A DNA stretch of 39,251 bases from positions 1 to 39,251 of the forward strand of contig NZ_MSIG01000026.1 of NCBI RefSeq assembly GCF_001927285.1, in the 5' to 3' direction. Origin of the DNA: Mongoliimonas terrestris. GTDB lineage: Bacteria > Pseudomonadota > Alphaproteobacteria > Rhizobiales > Pleomorphomonadaceae. Below, one piece after another: positions 24,799 through 32,360 of the stretch (position 1 is its first letter; each line of letters opens with the position of its first letter). A program made the translations under genes and the position numbers. Below the pieces are notes generated by a model that was given only the letters and a program-made list of their open reading frames with translations, was not told the DNA's origin and did not search any database.

Positions 24799-26225
24799 CC
24801 GCCCACGTCATCACCTCCCCGCGCTTCAAGGACAACGCCCACGAGGCCATGCTGTCGCCGCCGCTGCAGAAGGCGATGGGCAACGTGGAGCGCAACTTCA
24901 TCGAGCGCCGCGCCCAGGCCGCCGCCAACCTGCCGGAGTTCGAGGCGCTCCGCGACGCCGCGCGGGACATCAAGACCCACACGCTGAAGCACCTGGATCT
25001 CTACCTGGAGGCCTACGAGAAGAAGGTCGTGGAGGCCGGCGGCCACGTGCACTGGGCGGCGGACGCGGATGCGGCCAACAAGATCATCCTGGACATCTGC
25101 CGCAAGGCCGGGGCGGAGACCGTCACCAAGGGCAAGTCGATGATCTCCGAGGAGATCGGCCTCAACGCCTACCTGGAGGCGAACGGCGTCACGCCGGTGG
25201 AGACCGACCTCGGCGAATACATCATCCAGCTGCGCGGCGAGGCGCCGAGCCACATCATCGCGCCGGCCGTCCACGTCAACAAGGAGGAGGTGGAGGCCGA
25301 GTTCCGCCGGGTCCACACCCACCTCGACCCCAAGCGCGACCTCTCCGAGCCGACGAGCCTCCTCGCCGAGGCGCGCGGCGAACTCCGCCAAAAGTTCCTC
25401 GCCGCCGACGTCGGCATCACCGGCGCCAACTTCCTGATCGCCGAGACCGGCACGTCGGTGATCGTGACCAACGAGGGCAACGGCGACCTCACGCAGATCC
25501 TGCCGCGCGTCCACGTGGTGATCGCCTCGCTCGAAAAGATCACCCCGACGCTGGAGGACGCCAGCCAGATCCTCCGCGTCCTCGCCCGCTCGGCGACCGG
25601 CCAGGAGATGAGCGTCTACACCACATTCTCCACCGGCCCGCGCCGGCCGGGCGACCCGGACGGGCCGGAGGAATACCACGTGGTGCTCCTCGACAACGGC
25701 CGCACCGCCATGCTCGGCACCGAGTTCGAGGACATGCTCCGCTGCATCCGCTGCGGGGCCTGCATGAACCACTGCCCGGTCTACCACGCCATCGGCGGCC
25801 ACGCCTACGGCTGGGTCTACCCCGGCCCCATGGGCGCCGTGCTCACCCCCACGCTGATCGGCGTCGACAAGGGCGGCCACCTGCCGAACGCCTCCACCTT
25901 CTGCGGCCGCTGCGAGAGCGTCTGCCCCATGCGCATTCCGCTGCCCAAGCTCATGCGCCACTGGCGCGAGCGCGAGTTCGAGCGCCACCTGCAACCGCAG
26001 ACGGTCCGCTGGGGCCTGAAGACCTGGGTCTTCTTCGCCACCCGCCCCGCCCTCTACCGGCTGGCGACGCGGCTTGCCATGGGCACCCTCGGCCGCCTGG
26101 GCCGCGCCGCCGGCCGCTTCAAGTCCTTGCCCCTCGCCGGCGGCTGGACGAAGTATCGCGACATGCCCGCCCCGGAGGGCGGCACCTTCCAGGCCGAGTG
26201 GGCCAAGCGCCGGAGGGCCGCATGA
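24795..26225 (+). CDS. lutB: Lactate utilisation iron-sulfur protein LutB (YkgF)
   Basis: The protein is 476 residues. The N-terminal LUD domain (about 70-300) has GKSMISEEIGLN and GITGANFLIAETGTSVIVTNEGNGDL. Ferredoxin-type cysteines follow: C317, C320, C323, C327 and C370, C373, C377, with a C-terminal DUF3390-like tail. It is the central Fe-S subunit of the LutABC lactate oxidase. It overlaps the DUF29 gene upstream and lutC downstream (ATGA at 26222). Confidence 0.96.
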   Translation: MTAHVITSPRFKDNAHEAMLSPPLQKAMGNVERNFIERRAQAAANLPEFEALRDAARDIKTHTLKHLDLYLEAYEKKVVEAGGHVHWAADADAANKIILDICRKAGAETVTKGKSMISEEIGLNAYLEANGVTPVETDLGEYIIQLRGEAPSHIIAPAVHVNKEEVEAEFRRVHTHLDPKRDLSEPTSLLAEARGELRQKFLAADVGITGANFLIAETGTSVIVTNEGNGDLTQILPRVHVVIASLEKITPTLEDASQILRVLARSATGQEMSVYTTFSTGPRRPGDPDGPEEYHVVLLDNGRTAMLGTEFEDMLRCIRCGACMNHCPVYHAIGGHAYGWVYPGPMGAVLTPTLIGVDKGGHLPNASTFCGRCESVCPMRIPLPKLMRHWREREFERHLQPQTVRWGLKTWVFFATRPALYRLATRLAMGTLGRLGRAAGRFKSLPLAGGWTKYRDMPAPEGGTFQAEWAKRRRAA

Positions 26226-26896
26226 GCACCGTCCGCGACGCCATGATCGCCCGGGTCCGCCGCAACCTCGGCGTCTCCGGCACCGACGTCACCCGCCGCG
26301 CCGCTGTCGCCGACCGGCTCGCCCGTGCGCCCGCCGGCCTCGTCCCGGCCCGCGGCCAGCTCGACCCGGACGCCCGGGTGGCGCTCTTCATCGCCAAGGC
26401 CGAGGGCGTCCAGGCGACCACCGAGCGGGTGGCCGCCGCCGCCGAAATTCCCGCCGCCGTCGCCGCGTATCTGCGCCGCCACAACCTCCCCCAGCGCGTC
26501 CGCACCGGCGACGACCCCCGCCTCGCCGCCCTCGACTGGTCCGTCGGCGCGGGCCTCGACGTCACCCGCGGCCCGAGCGACGGCAGCGATCTCGTCTGCG
26601 TCAGCCACGCGGTGGCGGGCGTCGCCGAAACCGGCACCCTCGTCCTCACCTCCGGCCCGGACAACCCGACGACCCTCAACTTCCTGCCGGACGTCCACAT
26701 GGTGGTCGTCGACGCCGGCACCATCGGCGGCGACTACGAGACCGTCTGGCGCGACCTCCGGTCCCGCCTCGGCAAGGGCGTCATGCCCCGCACCGTCAAC
26801 TTCGTCACCGGCCCCTCCCGCAGCGCCGACATCGAACAGACCCTCCTCCTCGGCGCCCACGGCCCCCGCAGCCTCCACGTGATCGTGGTGGGGTAG
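26222..26896 (+). CDS. lutC: Lactate utilisation protein LutC (YkgG), LUD domain
   Basis: The protein is 224 residues. The LUD domain shows DVTRGPSDGSDLVCVSHAVAGVAETGTLVLTSG (written with its key blocks VAETGTLV and TTLNFLPDVH) and the ending VTGPSRSADIEQTLLLGAHGP, all typical of LutC. Third component of the LutABC L-lactate oxidation complex. It ends the operon, and a repeat pair follows from 26975. Confidence 0.94.
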   Translation: MSTVRDAMIARVRRNLGVSGTDVTRRAAVADRLARAPAGLVPARGQLDPDARVALFIAKAEGVQATTERVAAAAEIPAAVAAYLRRHNLPQRVRTGDDPRLAALDWSVGAGLDVTRGPSDGSDLVCVSHAVAGVAETGTLVLTSGPDNPTTLNFLPDVHMVVVDAGTIGGDYETVWRDLRSRLGKGVMPRTVNFVTGPSRSADIEQTLLLGAHGPRSLHVIVVG

Positions 26897-26974
26897 GAGG
26901 GGTCGGGTCCCGATCCTGCGAGGCCGCCATGCCATCGAAAGTCCGAGGGGATCGGGGCACCGAACCTTTAGGGC

Positions 26975-27076
26975 CGTCATCCCGGCGAAAGCCGGGATCC
27001 AGCCGACGGTGGTGAGAGCCGCGCCGGCGCGGATGATGGTGCCGACGGTTGGATCCCGGCATTCGCCGGGATGACG
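26975..27076. repeat. Paired palindromic repeat, module A
   Basis: CGTCATCCCGGCGAAAGCCG (followed by GGATCCAGCC) faces CCCGGCATTCGCCGGGATGA. It lies alone, without outer B or C arms, between lutC and gshA. The rest of 26897-27196 shows no gene; AGGAG at 27181 is the gshA ribosome binding site. Confidence 0.85.
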
Positions 27077-27196
27077 GTGAGGGTTGAACGATGGAGGTGG
27101 ACACCCCCCTCCCCCGGTCGTGATTTCCCCCTGATTGATCCCGCATCGCCGCAAGGATAGTGTCCGCCGGCCGACACCCCAGGAGACGCCCCCTCG

Positions 27197-28567
27197 ATGG
27201 CGCGAGACACGTCCGACGACACCCCGATCACGTCCCGCGACGACCTCGTCGGTCGGCTGGAGAGCGGCAGCAAACCGAGGCAAGACTGGCGGATCGGCAC
27301 CGAGCACGAGAAGGTCGGCTTCGCCAAGGCCGACCGGCGGCCGGTGCCCTACGAGGGCCAGGGCGGCATCCGCCAGCTCCTGGAGGGCATGGAGGGTCTT
27401 CTCGGCTGGGAGCCCATCCTGGACGAGGGCCGGCCGATCGGCCTTGTCGACCCGACCGGCGGCGGCGCCATCAGCCTGGAGCCCGGCGGCCAGTTCGAGC
27501 TCTCCGGCGCGCCGGTGGAGACGCTGCACCAGACCTGTTCGGAAACCCACGCCCACATGGCGCAGGTCCGCCAGATCGCCGAGCCGCTCGGCATCGGCTT
27601 CCTCACCCTCGGCGCCAGCCCCGTCTGGTCGCTGGCCGAGACGCCGGTGATGCCGAAGTCGCGCTACGCGATCATGACCGACTACATGCCGAAGGTCGGC
27701 ACCCGCGGCCTCGACATGATGTACCGCACCGCCACCGTGCAGGTGAACCTCGACTTCGAGAACGAGGCCGACATGGTGCGGAAGATGCGCGTGTCCGTCG
27801 CCCTGCAGCCGATCGCCACCGCGCTCTTTGCCAACTCCCCCTTCCTCGACGGCAAGCCCACCGGCCGCCTGTCGGAGCGGTCCGAGATCTGGCGCGACAC
27901 CGACAACGCCCGCGCCGGCATGATTCCCTTCGTGTTTGAGGACGGCTACGGCTTCGAGCGCTACGTGGACTGGGCGCTCGACGTGCCCATGTATTTCGTC
28001 AAGCGCGAGCGCTACCACCCGGCCACCCACGTCACCTTCCGCCAGTACCTCGACGGCGCGCTCCGCGACGAGCTGCCCGGCATCGTCCCGACCCGCGGCG
28101 ACTGGGACAACCACCTCTCCACCCTCTTTCCCGAGGTCCGGCTGAAGCGCTTCCTGGAGATGCGCGGTGCCGACACCGGGTCGCTTCGCCGCATCCTGGC
28201 GCTTCCGGCCTTCTGGGTCGGCCTCCTCTACGACGACGAGGCCCTCGGCGCCGCCTACGACCTCGTCAAGGACTGGACCGACGCGGAACGCCAGGCCCTT
28301 CGCGACCAGGTGCCGAGCCTTGCCCTGAAGACGCCTTTCCGCACCGGCACGGTGCTCGACGTCGCCCGGCAGGCGGTCGCCCTTTCGCGCGCCGGCCTTG
28401 CCCGCCGGGCTCGGCTCAACAGCGGCGGCGACGACGAGACCGTCTATCTCGCCCCGGTGGAGGAGACCGTCGCCCTCGGCCGCACCCAGGCGGAGGTGCT
28501 GCTCGACCGCTTCGCCACCACCTGGGGCGGCGCGCTCGACCCGCTTTTCGCCGACCACATCTACTGA
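27197..28567 (+). CDS. gshA: Glutamate-cysteine ligase, plant/alphaproteobacterial type
   Basis: The protein is 456 residues. It makes gamma-glutamylcysteine, the first step of glutathione synthesis. RIGTEHEKVGF near the N-terminus, SLEPGGQFELSGAP and the MYRTATVQVNLDFE block are signatures of the plant-like GCL family used by Rhizobiales. AGGAG lies 11 bp upstream of the ATG. Two cysteine positions used for redox control in plant enzymes are not evident. It may be cotranscribed with the DUF937 gene 92 bp downstream. Glutathione supply fits the peroxide-defence genes elsewhere in the window, but they are not physically linked. Confidence 0.95.
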   Translation: MARDTSDDTPITSRDDLVGRLESGSKPRQDWRIGTEHEKVGFAKADRRPVPYEGQGGIRQLLEGMEGLLGWEPILDEGRPIGLVDPTGGGAISLEPGGQFELSGAPVETLHQTCSETHAHMAQVRQIAEPLGIGFLTLGASPVWSLAETPVMPKSRYAIMTDYMPKVGTRGLDMMYRTATVQVNLDFENEADMVRKMRVSVALQPIATALFANSPFLDGKPTGRLSERSEIWRDTDNARAGMIPFVFEDGYGFERYVDWALDVPMYFVKRERYHPATHVTFRQYLDGALRDELPGIVPTRGDWDNHLSTLFPEVRLKRFLEMRGADTGSLRRILALPAFWVGLLYDDEALGAAYDLVKDWTDAERQALRDQVPSLALKTPFRTGTVLDVARQAVALSRAGLARRARLNSGGDDETVYLAPVEETVALGRTQAEVLLDRFATTWGGALDPLFADHIY

Positions 28568-28659
28568 TCGTACCGGATAGGCCGATCGGCCGTTTGACGG
28601 GACCTGCCGGGAGCCCGATGATGGCGGCTTGCGGCAGGGGCCGTTCCGGAGGATTTGCG

Positions 28660-29343
28660 ATGTTCACGTTCGCCGACATGATGCGTCAGGCCCAGGGCGG
28701 GCAGGCGATCGACAACATCGCCGCCGCCTACGGGTTGAAACGGACGGACGTGGAGAAGCTCATGATGACGCTTCTGCCGCTCTACTCCCTCGGCCTGAAG
28801 AAGAGCCTCACCGAGATGAGCTCGCCGGGCTCCATCACGGATCTCCTCGACCCGGAGAAGTTCCGCGCCGCCTTCGACGACGCCCGCGCCGCCGTCTCGC
28901 CGGCCGCCACCGAGGCCGGCCGGATCGCGCTTGAAAAGATGTTCGGCTCCGGCGAGGCCGCCGGCGTCATCGCCGAGCAGGCCGCCGCCGCCTCCGGCAT
29001 TGGCGCCGACGTGGTGTCGAAGATCATGCCCACCATGGCCGCCACCGTGTTCGGCGGCGTCGTCAAGCAGCTGGAGGACGGCCCCTTCGCGCCCATCCTC
29101 AAGGCCTGGTCCGGCACCATGGACGCCAAGGGAAATCCCTTCGACATGGTCACCAACCCCTACCGCGACGCCATGAAGGCCTTCCTCAAGGGCTACGCGG
29201 AAGGCAAACCCAAGCCGAAAGCCGCCGGTGTCTCCTGGCCGGAAGGCATGGAGACCTGGGGCAAGCTCTTCGACGCCGGCTTCGAGATGAACGAGGCGAG
29301 CCGCAAGGCCTTCGAGAAGGTCTACGGCATCAAGCTGGCTTGA
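28660..29343 (+). CDS. DUF937-like protein
   Basis: The protein is 227 residues, starting at the ATG at 28660 with GGAGG 8 bp before it. The N-terminal half (about 1-130) has MFTFADMMRQAQGGQAIDNIAAAYGL, LLPLYSLGLKK and GADVVSKIMPTMAATVFGGV. This repeats a helix pattern around 'LLP' and 'IMP' typical of DUF937. The C-terminal half is a family-specific extension found with NPFDMVTNPYRDAMKAF. It is likely cytoplasmic and alpha-helical, function unknown. It lies downstream of gshA in the same direction. Confidence 0.78.
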   Translation: MFTFADMMRQAQGGQAIDNIAAAYGLKRTDVEKLMMTLLPLYSLGLKKSLTEMSSPGSITDLLDPEKFRAAFDDARAAVSPAATEAGRIALEKMFGSGEAAGVIAEQAAAASGIGADVVSKIMPTMAATVFGGVVKQLEDGPFAPILKAWSGTMDAKGNPFDMVTNPYRDAMKAFLKGYAEGKPKPKAAGVSWPEGMETWGKLFDAGFEMNEASRKAFEKVYGIKLA

Positions 29344-29351
29344 AAAGTCGG

Positions 29352-29402
29352 CACCCCACCCCGGCCGCTGCCGTGTCCGACCCTCCCCGCAAGGGGGAGG
29401 GT
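29352..29402. repeat. Repeat module C (outer left arm of third island)
   Basis: CACCCCACCCCGGCC ... CGACCCTCCCCGCAAGGGGG. Inverted relative to 29650-29723, and module B copies lie between them. Immediately follows the DUF937 stop. Confidence 0.7.
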
Positions 29403-29460
29403 AGATGCGCGCACCCGCAAGGAAGACGCCCCACGCCCCTTTCGCGCCACGCCTCTCGAT

Positions 29461-29593
29461 CGTCATGGTCCGCGCAGGCGCCCCCCACCCCCTCACCTCC
29501 TCGATCGTCATGGTCCGCTTCAAGCGGACCACCCACGCTTTTTTCGTGAGCGTACAGGAATGCGTGGATGGTCTGCCCAAAGCAGACCATGAC
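29461..29593. repeat. Palindromic repeat module B, three copies
   Basis: A half copy CGTCATGGTCCGCGCAGG (29461-29478), a full copy CGTCATGGTCCGC...GCGGACCACCCACGC (29506-29538) and an inverted copy GAATGCGTGGATGGTCTGCC...GCAGACCATGACGG (29558-29594). In the inverted copy the stem carries compensatory changes (GGTCTGC/GCAGACC), so pairing is kept. Confidence 0.8.
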
Positions 29594-29649
29594 GGTGGAG
29601 GCGAACGGCACCTCGCCGGAAACCTCGGAGCTCCCCGTCCGTCAAGGCC

Positions 29650-29723
29650 TCCCACCCCGACCAGCCAGCACCCACCCTCCCCGTTGCGGGGAGGGTCGAC
29701 TGGCGAAGCCGGTCGGGGTGGGG
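29650..29723. repeat. Repeat module C (outer right arm of third island)
   Basis: CCCACCCCGACCAGCC ... CACCCTCCCCGTTGCGGGGAG ... GCCGGTCGGGGTGGGG forms a large imperfect stem by itself and is the inverse of 29352-29402. 29724-29783 shows nothing further. Confidence 0.7.
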
Positions 29724-29783
29724 TCGCCCGCCGCCCCTCCACCCGCCGCCTCACCCAACCACCGCCCAATCCCCCGTCCCCGC

Positions 29784-29822
29784 AAAAAAACGGGGCGGCC
29801 TCCGCGATCGGAGGGCCGCCCC
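29784..29822 (-). terminator. Rho-independent terminator of the DUF1127/YHS-like unit
   Basis: Read on the minus strand: GGGGCGGCC (29822-29814) pairs with GGCCGCCCC (29800-29792). The stem extends by TCCG/CGGA after a one-base bulge, and seven T residues follow (29790-29784). It is 78 bp past the stop of the YHS-like gene. Confidence 0.85.
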
Positions 29823-29899
29823 AGTCGGACCGGCAGGGGGCCGGTATGGGTTGGGCCTGGTCGGCCCTCAGGCCCAGCGGGCCGCGTCGGCCCGATCGG

Positions 29900-30133
29900 T
29901 CAGGCCGCCGCCTGGCGCAGGGCCTCCCGGTGCGCCTTGCAGGTCACGATCCGGGGCGGCGCCAGGATGGCGGTCTCGAAGGCCACGATGGCGGCCAGGA
30001 AGGCGTCGCGGCTGCGGCGGTCCGCAAAGCCGATCACCTTGCCCTTGTAGCGGGTCAGGGCGTCGCCCGAGACCGGCTTGCCGGTCCACGGGCAGACGTC
30101 GTTGACGCAGTCGGCGAGGGTGGGTGGTGTCAT
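29900..30133 (-). CDS. Small YHS/treble-clef-like protein with depleted cysteines
   Basis: The protein is 77 residues. VCPWTGKPVSGDALTRYKGKVIGFADRRSRDAF resembles small alphaproteobacterial metal-binding proteins (key blocks CPWTGKPV, YKGKVIGF and SRDAF) in which a second cysteine pair, GFCNPGCRDKF, completes a metal site. Here those positions are ADRRSRD, so only C9, C14 and a distal C65 remain. Relatives are sometimes labelled glutathione S-transferase, which the sequence does not support. Its ATG overlaps the stop of the DUF1127 gene (ATGA), so it is translationally coupled to it, and a terminator follows. Function unknown. Confidence 0.72.
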   Translation of the reverse strand: MTPPTLADCVNDVCPWTGKPVSGDALTRYKGKVIGFADRRSRDAFLAAIVAFETAILAPPRIVTCKAHREALRQAAA

Positions 30134-30513
30134 TCTGATCTCCTCCGGTCGTCGGCGACGAGGCGCAGCAGCGGTCTGGCGGTTTCGGCGCAGCGCAGCG
30201 CCGGGGCTTCGACCGTGGTCACGCGCGGGATGAGGCCGCGCGTCCGGTTGGCGGTCGAAAGGTCCGCAAGATAGAGGCTCGGGTCGCGGTGGGCCGGGAG
30301 CGCATAGGCGTCCCGGACGTCATCGCGGGTGAGGCCGATGTCGGCGAGCAGATGGTCGTCGAGTTCGGCAATGCCCTGCAGCTGCCGGCGGTTCTGCATG
30401 ACCGTCCAGGCATCCGCAAAGCCGCGGACCACGCCACGCGCCACGGCCGCGGTCATCGCGAACACGGTCGGCATCGCCATCGGCTGGCTAGTGGTGGTTT
30501 TGGACGTGAACAT
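30130..30513 (-). CDS. DUF1127 protein, copy 1
   Basis: The protein is 127 residues. The DUF1127 motif NRRQLQGIAELDDHLLADIG-LTRDDV spans residues 41-66. Before it is a short hydrophobic/helical stretch and after it a long tail of about 55 residues not found in the minimal 45-50 residue family members. GGGGAGACTGCC precedes the ATG at 30513. DUF1127 proteins in alphaproteobacteria are small arginine-rich regulators linked to RNA binding and to nutrient and stress responses, and several are activated by VtlR-type LysR proteins. The 19-bp element at 30630-30648 lies upstream, also found before copy 2. Confidence 0.85.
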   Translation of the reverse strand: MFTSKTTTSQPMAMPTVFAMTAAVARGVVRGFADAWTVMQNRRQLQGIAELDDHLLADIGLTRDDVRDAYALPAHRDPSLYLADLSTANRTRGLIPRVTTVEAPALRCAETARPLLRLVADDRRRSE

Positions 30514-30629
30514 GGCAGTCTCCCCGGAAAAAATCAGACAAAAGGTCGTGCGCCGATGCGTCCGGCACGGAACGGTTGGTGGGTTGAGGGGGGATGTTGG
30601 AAACGTCGGCACCTTGGCGAAGGGTCGTC

Positions 30630-30648
30630 GATCAGTCCAACGAATGTT
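30630..30648 (-). promoter_or_regulatory. Candidate LysR operator upstream of DUF1127 copy 1
   Basis: GATCAGTCCAACGAATGTT, identical at 18 of 19 positions to 31221-31239. Read towards the DUF1127 gene it is AACATTCGTTGGACTGATC and includes a possible -35 TTGGAC. It is 117 bp upstream of the start codon. Confidence 0.6.
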
Positions 30649-30734
30649 GTTGATGACACTGATCGACGACGCTTATGGTTTCGAGTGCCGGCTGCCGTTC
30701 AATGAGCGTGGGTTTGTCGTCGGACCATCCCTGC

Positions 30735-31061
30735 TCACCGTGCGGCACGCGCTTCCCTCCTCATCTCCTGGATCTGGGCACGATGCGCGCGCGCCTGAGC
30801 GGCCCGCGTTTCGGCCAGTCGCGAACTCGGCTTCTCGCCGGCTTCGCTCGACAGCGCGTGATGAACATCGCCCCTGCTGATGCCAAGATCTGTCAGCATG
30901 TGATCGTCGAGTTCCAGGAGCCGCATCGTCCGCCGCCGGTCGAGTTCCGCCTCGACAAGACGAACGAGCGCCTGCGTTCCCGACAGGATCATGAGGCCGG
31001 CGCGTTCCAGAAGGCCGGACCGCCGCGCGGCCGCCTTCCGATGGTCGATGATGAGTGTCAT
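30735..31061 (-). CDS. DUF1127 protein, copy 2
   Basis: The protein is 108 residues from the ATG at 31061. An ATG two codons upstream (31067) is possible, but AAGGA sits only 3 nt before that one and 9 nt before 31061. The motif RRRTMRLLELDDHMLTDLG-ISRGDV (about 42-66) sits at the same position as in copy 1, and the arginine-rich C-terminus (RLAETRAAQARAHRAQIQEMRREARAAR region) ends the protein. It is separated from copy 1 by 221 bp that contains copy 1's promoter, so the two are separate transcripts with related control elements. Confidence 0.85.
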   Translation of the reverse strand: MTLIIDHRKAAARRSGLLERAGLMILSGTQALVRLVEAELDRRRTMRLLELDDHMLTDLGISRGDVHHALSSEAGEKPSSRLAETRAAQARAHRAQIQEMRREARAAR

Positions 31062-31220
31062 GTGCATGTGTCCTTCAAGTCTTGAGCGTTTCAGGCAAAG
31101 GCCGGCCAATCGCGCAGGAGGTCCTGCCCGTCGGGTGCGGTCTTCATGAGGGTCTTCGGTTCAGGATCCCACCTTGCACCGGGTCCATGTCCGATGCTGT
31201 CAGGATGCGCGACCGCTATT

Positions 31221-31239
31221 GATCGGTCCAACGAATGTT
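31221..31239 (-). promoter_or_regulatory. Candidate LysR operator between DUF1127 copy 2 and the LysR gene
   Basis: GATCGGTCCAACGAATGTT, a near-exact repeat of 30630-30648. It lies 160 bp upstream of DUF1127 copy 2 and 179 bp upstream of the divergent LysR gene, so it could serve both. The remaining 31062-31417 shows no gene. Confidence 0.6.
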
Positions 31240-31417
31240 TGTAATCTAAGTCATCAGCGAGTTTGATGGTTCTGCCGACAGGGTGGGTTCGGATCGCGCC
31301 GGACCTCGCTGTTATGAAGGTCAGACAAAGCGGCGTCTGTGACGAACATCACCCGCGGCGGCGATCGCCGCGACCCGAAAACCGAACGCAACCGCCCATG
31401 ACGGGCCCCGGAGTCCC

Positions 31418-32311
31418 ATGAACGTACTCGATCTCGACCAGCTGCGCACCTTCGTGGCGATCGCCGAAATGGGCTCCTTCACGGCCGCCGCCGAGGTGGT
31501 GCACAAGACCCAGTCCGCCGTGTCCATGCAGATGCGCCGGCTGGAGGAGCGGGTCGGCCGGCCGATCTTCACCCGCGACGGGCGCCAGAGCCGCCTCACC
31601 GAGGACGGGCGCCGGCTCCTGGAATACGCCCGCCGGATGATCCGCCTCAACGACGAGACCCTCGCGGCCTTCCTCGACCCTGGCCTTGCCGGCACCATCC
31701 GCCTCGGCATCCCGGACGACTACGCCGACCGGCTGCTGCCCATGGTCCTTGCCGGCTTCAGCCGCATCAACCCGGCCATCGACATCTACGTGGACTGCCA
31801 GCGCACCTCCGTCATCAGCGAGATGATCCGCGACGGCGCGCTCGACCTCGGCATCGTCAGCTACGGCGCGAGCCTCTCCGGCATGGCCGAGATGATCCGC
31901 CGCGAGCCGCTCTACTGGGTGTCCGCCCGCGATCACTGCACCCACGAGCTCGACCCCTTGCCGCTCGCCCTCGGCCCGGAGGATTGCTGCTGGCGGTCGG
32001 AGGCCGTGCGGGCGCTCGATCGGGTCGGCCGGCGCTTCCGGGTGGTCTACACGTCCGGCGCGGCCCTCGCCCAGACGGGCGCCGTGCTGGCGGGTCTCGC
32101 CGTGTCCGTGCTGCCGGAAAGCGCGCTCCGCTCCAGCATGCGCGTGCTCGGGCCGCGCGACGGCTTCCCCGACCTCGCCTTCACGGAGATCGGCCTCATC
32201 CGGGCCGAGCACGCCAAGCACCCGATCCACGACGCGCTCGCCAACCACATCACCACGTCGCTCGGCAACCTCTCGGTCGCCAGCGGCCCGATGAGCGTCG
32301 CCGCCGAATAG
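31418..32311 (+). CDS. LysR family regulator, VtlR/LsrB-like
   Basis: The protein is 297 residues. The helix-turn-helix (about 5-62) reads LDLDQLRTFVAIAEMGSFTAAA, then KTQSAVSMQMRRLEERVGRPIF, very like VtlR (Brucella) and LsrB (Sinorhizobium). The effector domain starts GTIRLGIPDDYADRLLP. Cysteines at 127, 174, 190 and 191 are candidates for redox sensing, as proposed for LsrB. VtlR is known to activate DUF1127 genes and a small RNA in Brucella. Here two DUF1127 genes lie directly upstream with a shared 19-bp element. CGGAGTCCC precedes the ATG. The subgroup assignment is by eye, so moderate. Confidence 0.82.
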   Translation: MNVLDLDQLRTFVAIAEMGSFTAAAEVVHKTQSAVSMQMRRLEERVGRPIFTRDGRQSRLTEDGRRLLEYARRMIRLNDETLAAFLDPGLAGTIRLGIPDDYADRLLPMVLAGFSRINPAIDIYVDCQRTSVISEMIRDGALDLGIVSYGASLSGMAEMIRREPLYWVSARDHCTHELDPLPLALGPEDCCWRSEAVRALDRVGRRFRVVYTSGAALAQTGAVLAGLAVSVLPESALRSSMRVLGPRDGFPDLAFTEIGLIRAEHAKHPIHDALANHITTSLGNLSVASGPMSVAAE

Positions 32312-32360
32312 GCGGGGTGCTGCGCCGAATTAGGCGGCGTGTCCTCCGTCGGGTCGGCGC

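Noticed and set aside
31062..31417. AbcR-type small RNA beside the VtlR-like gene
   Set aside because: VtlR controls abcR2 in Brucella, so I looked for a small RNA with a CUCCC loop and a terminator here and found no convincing hairpin with a T-run.
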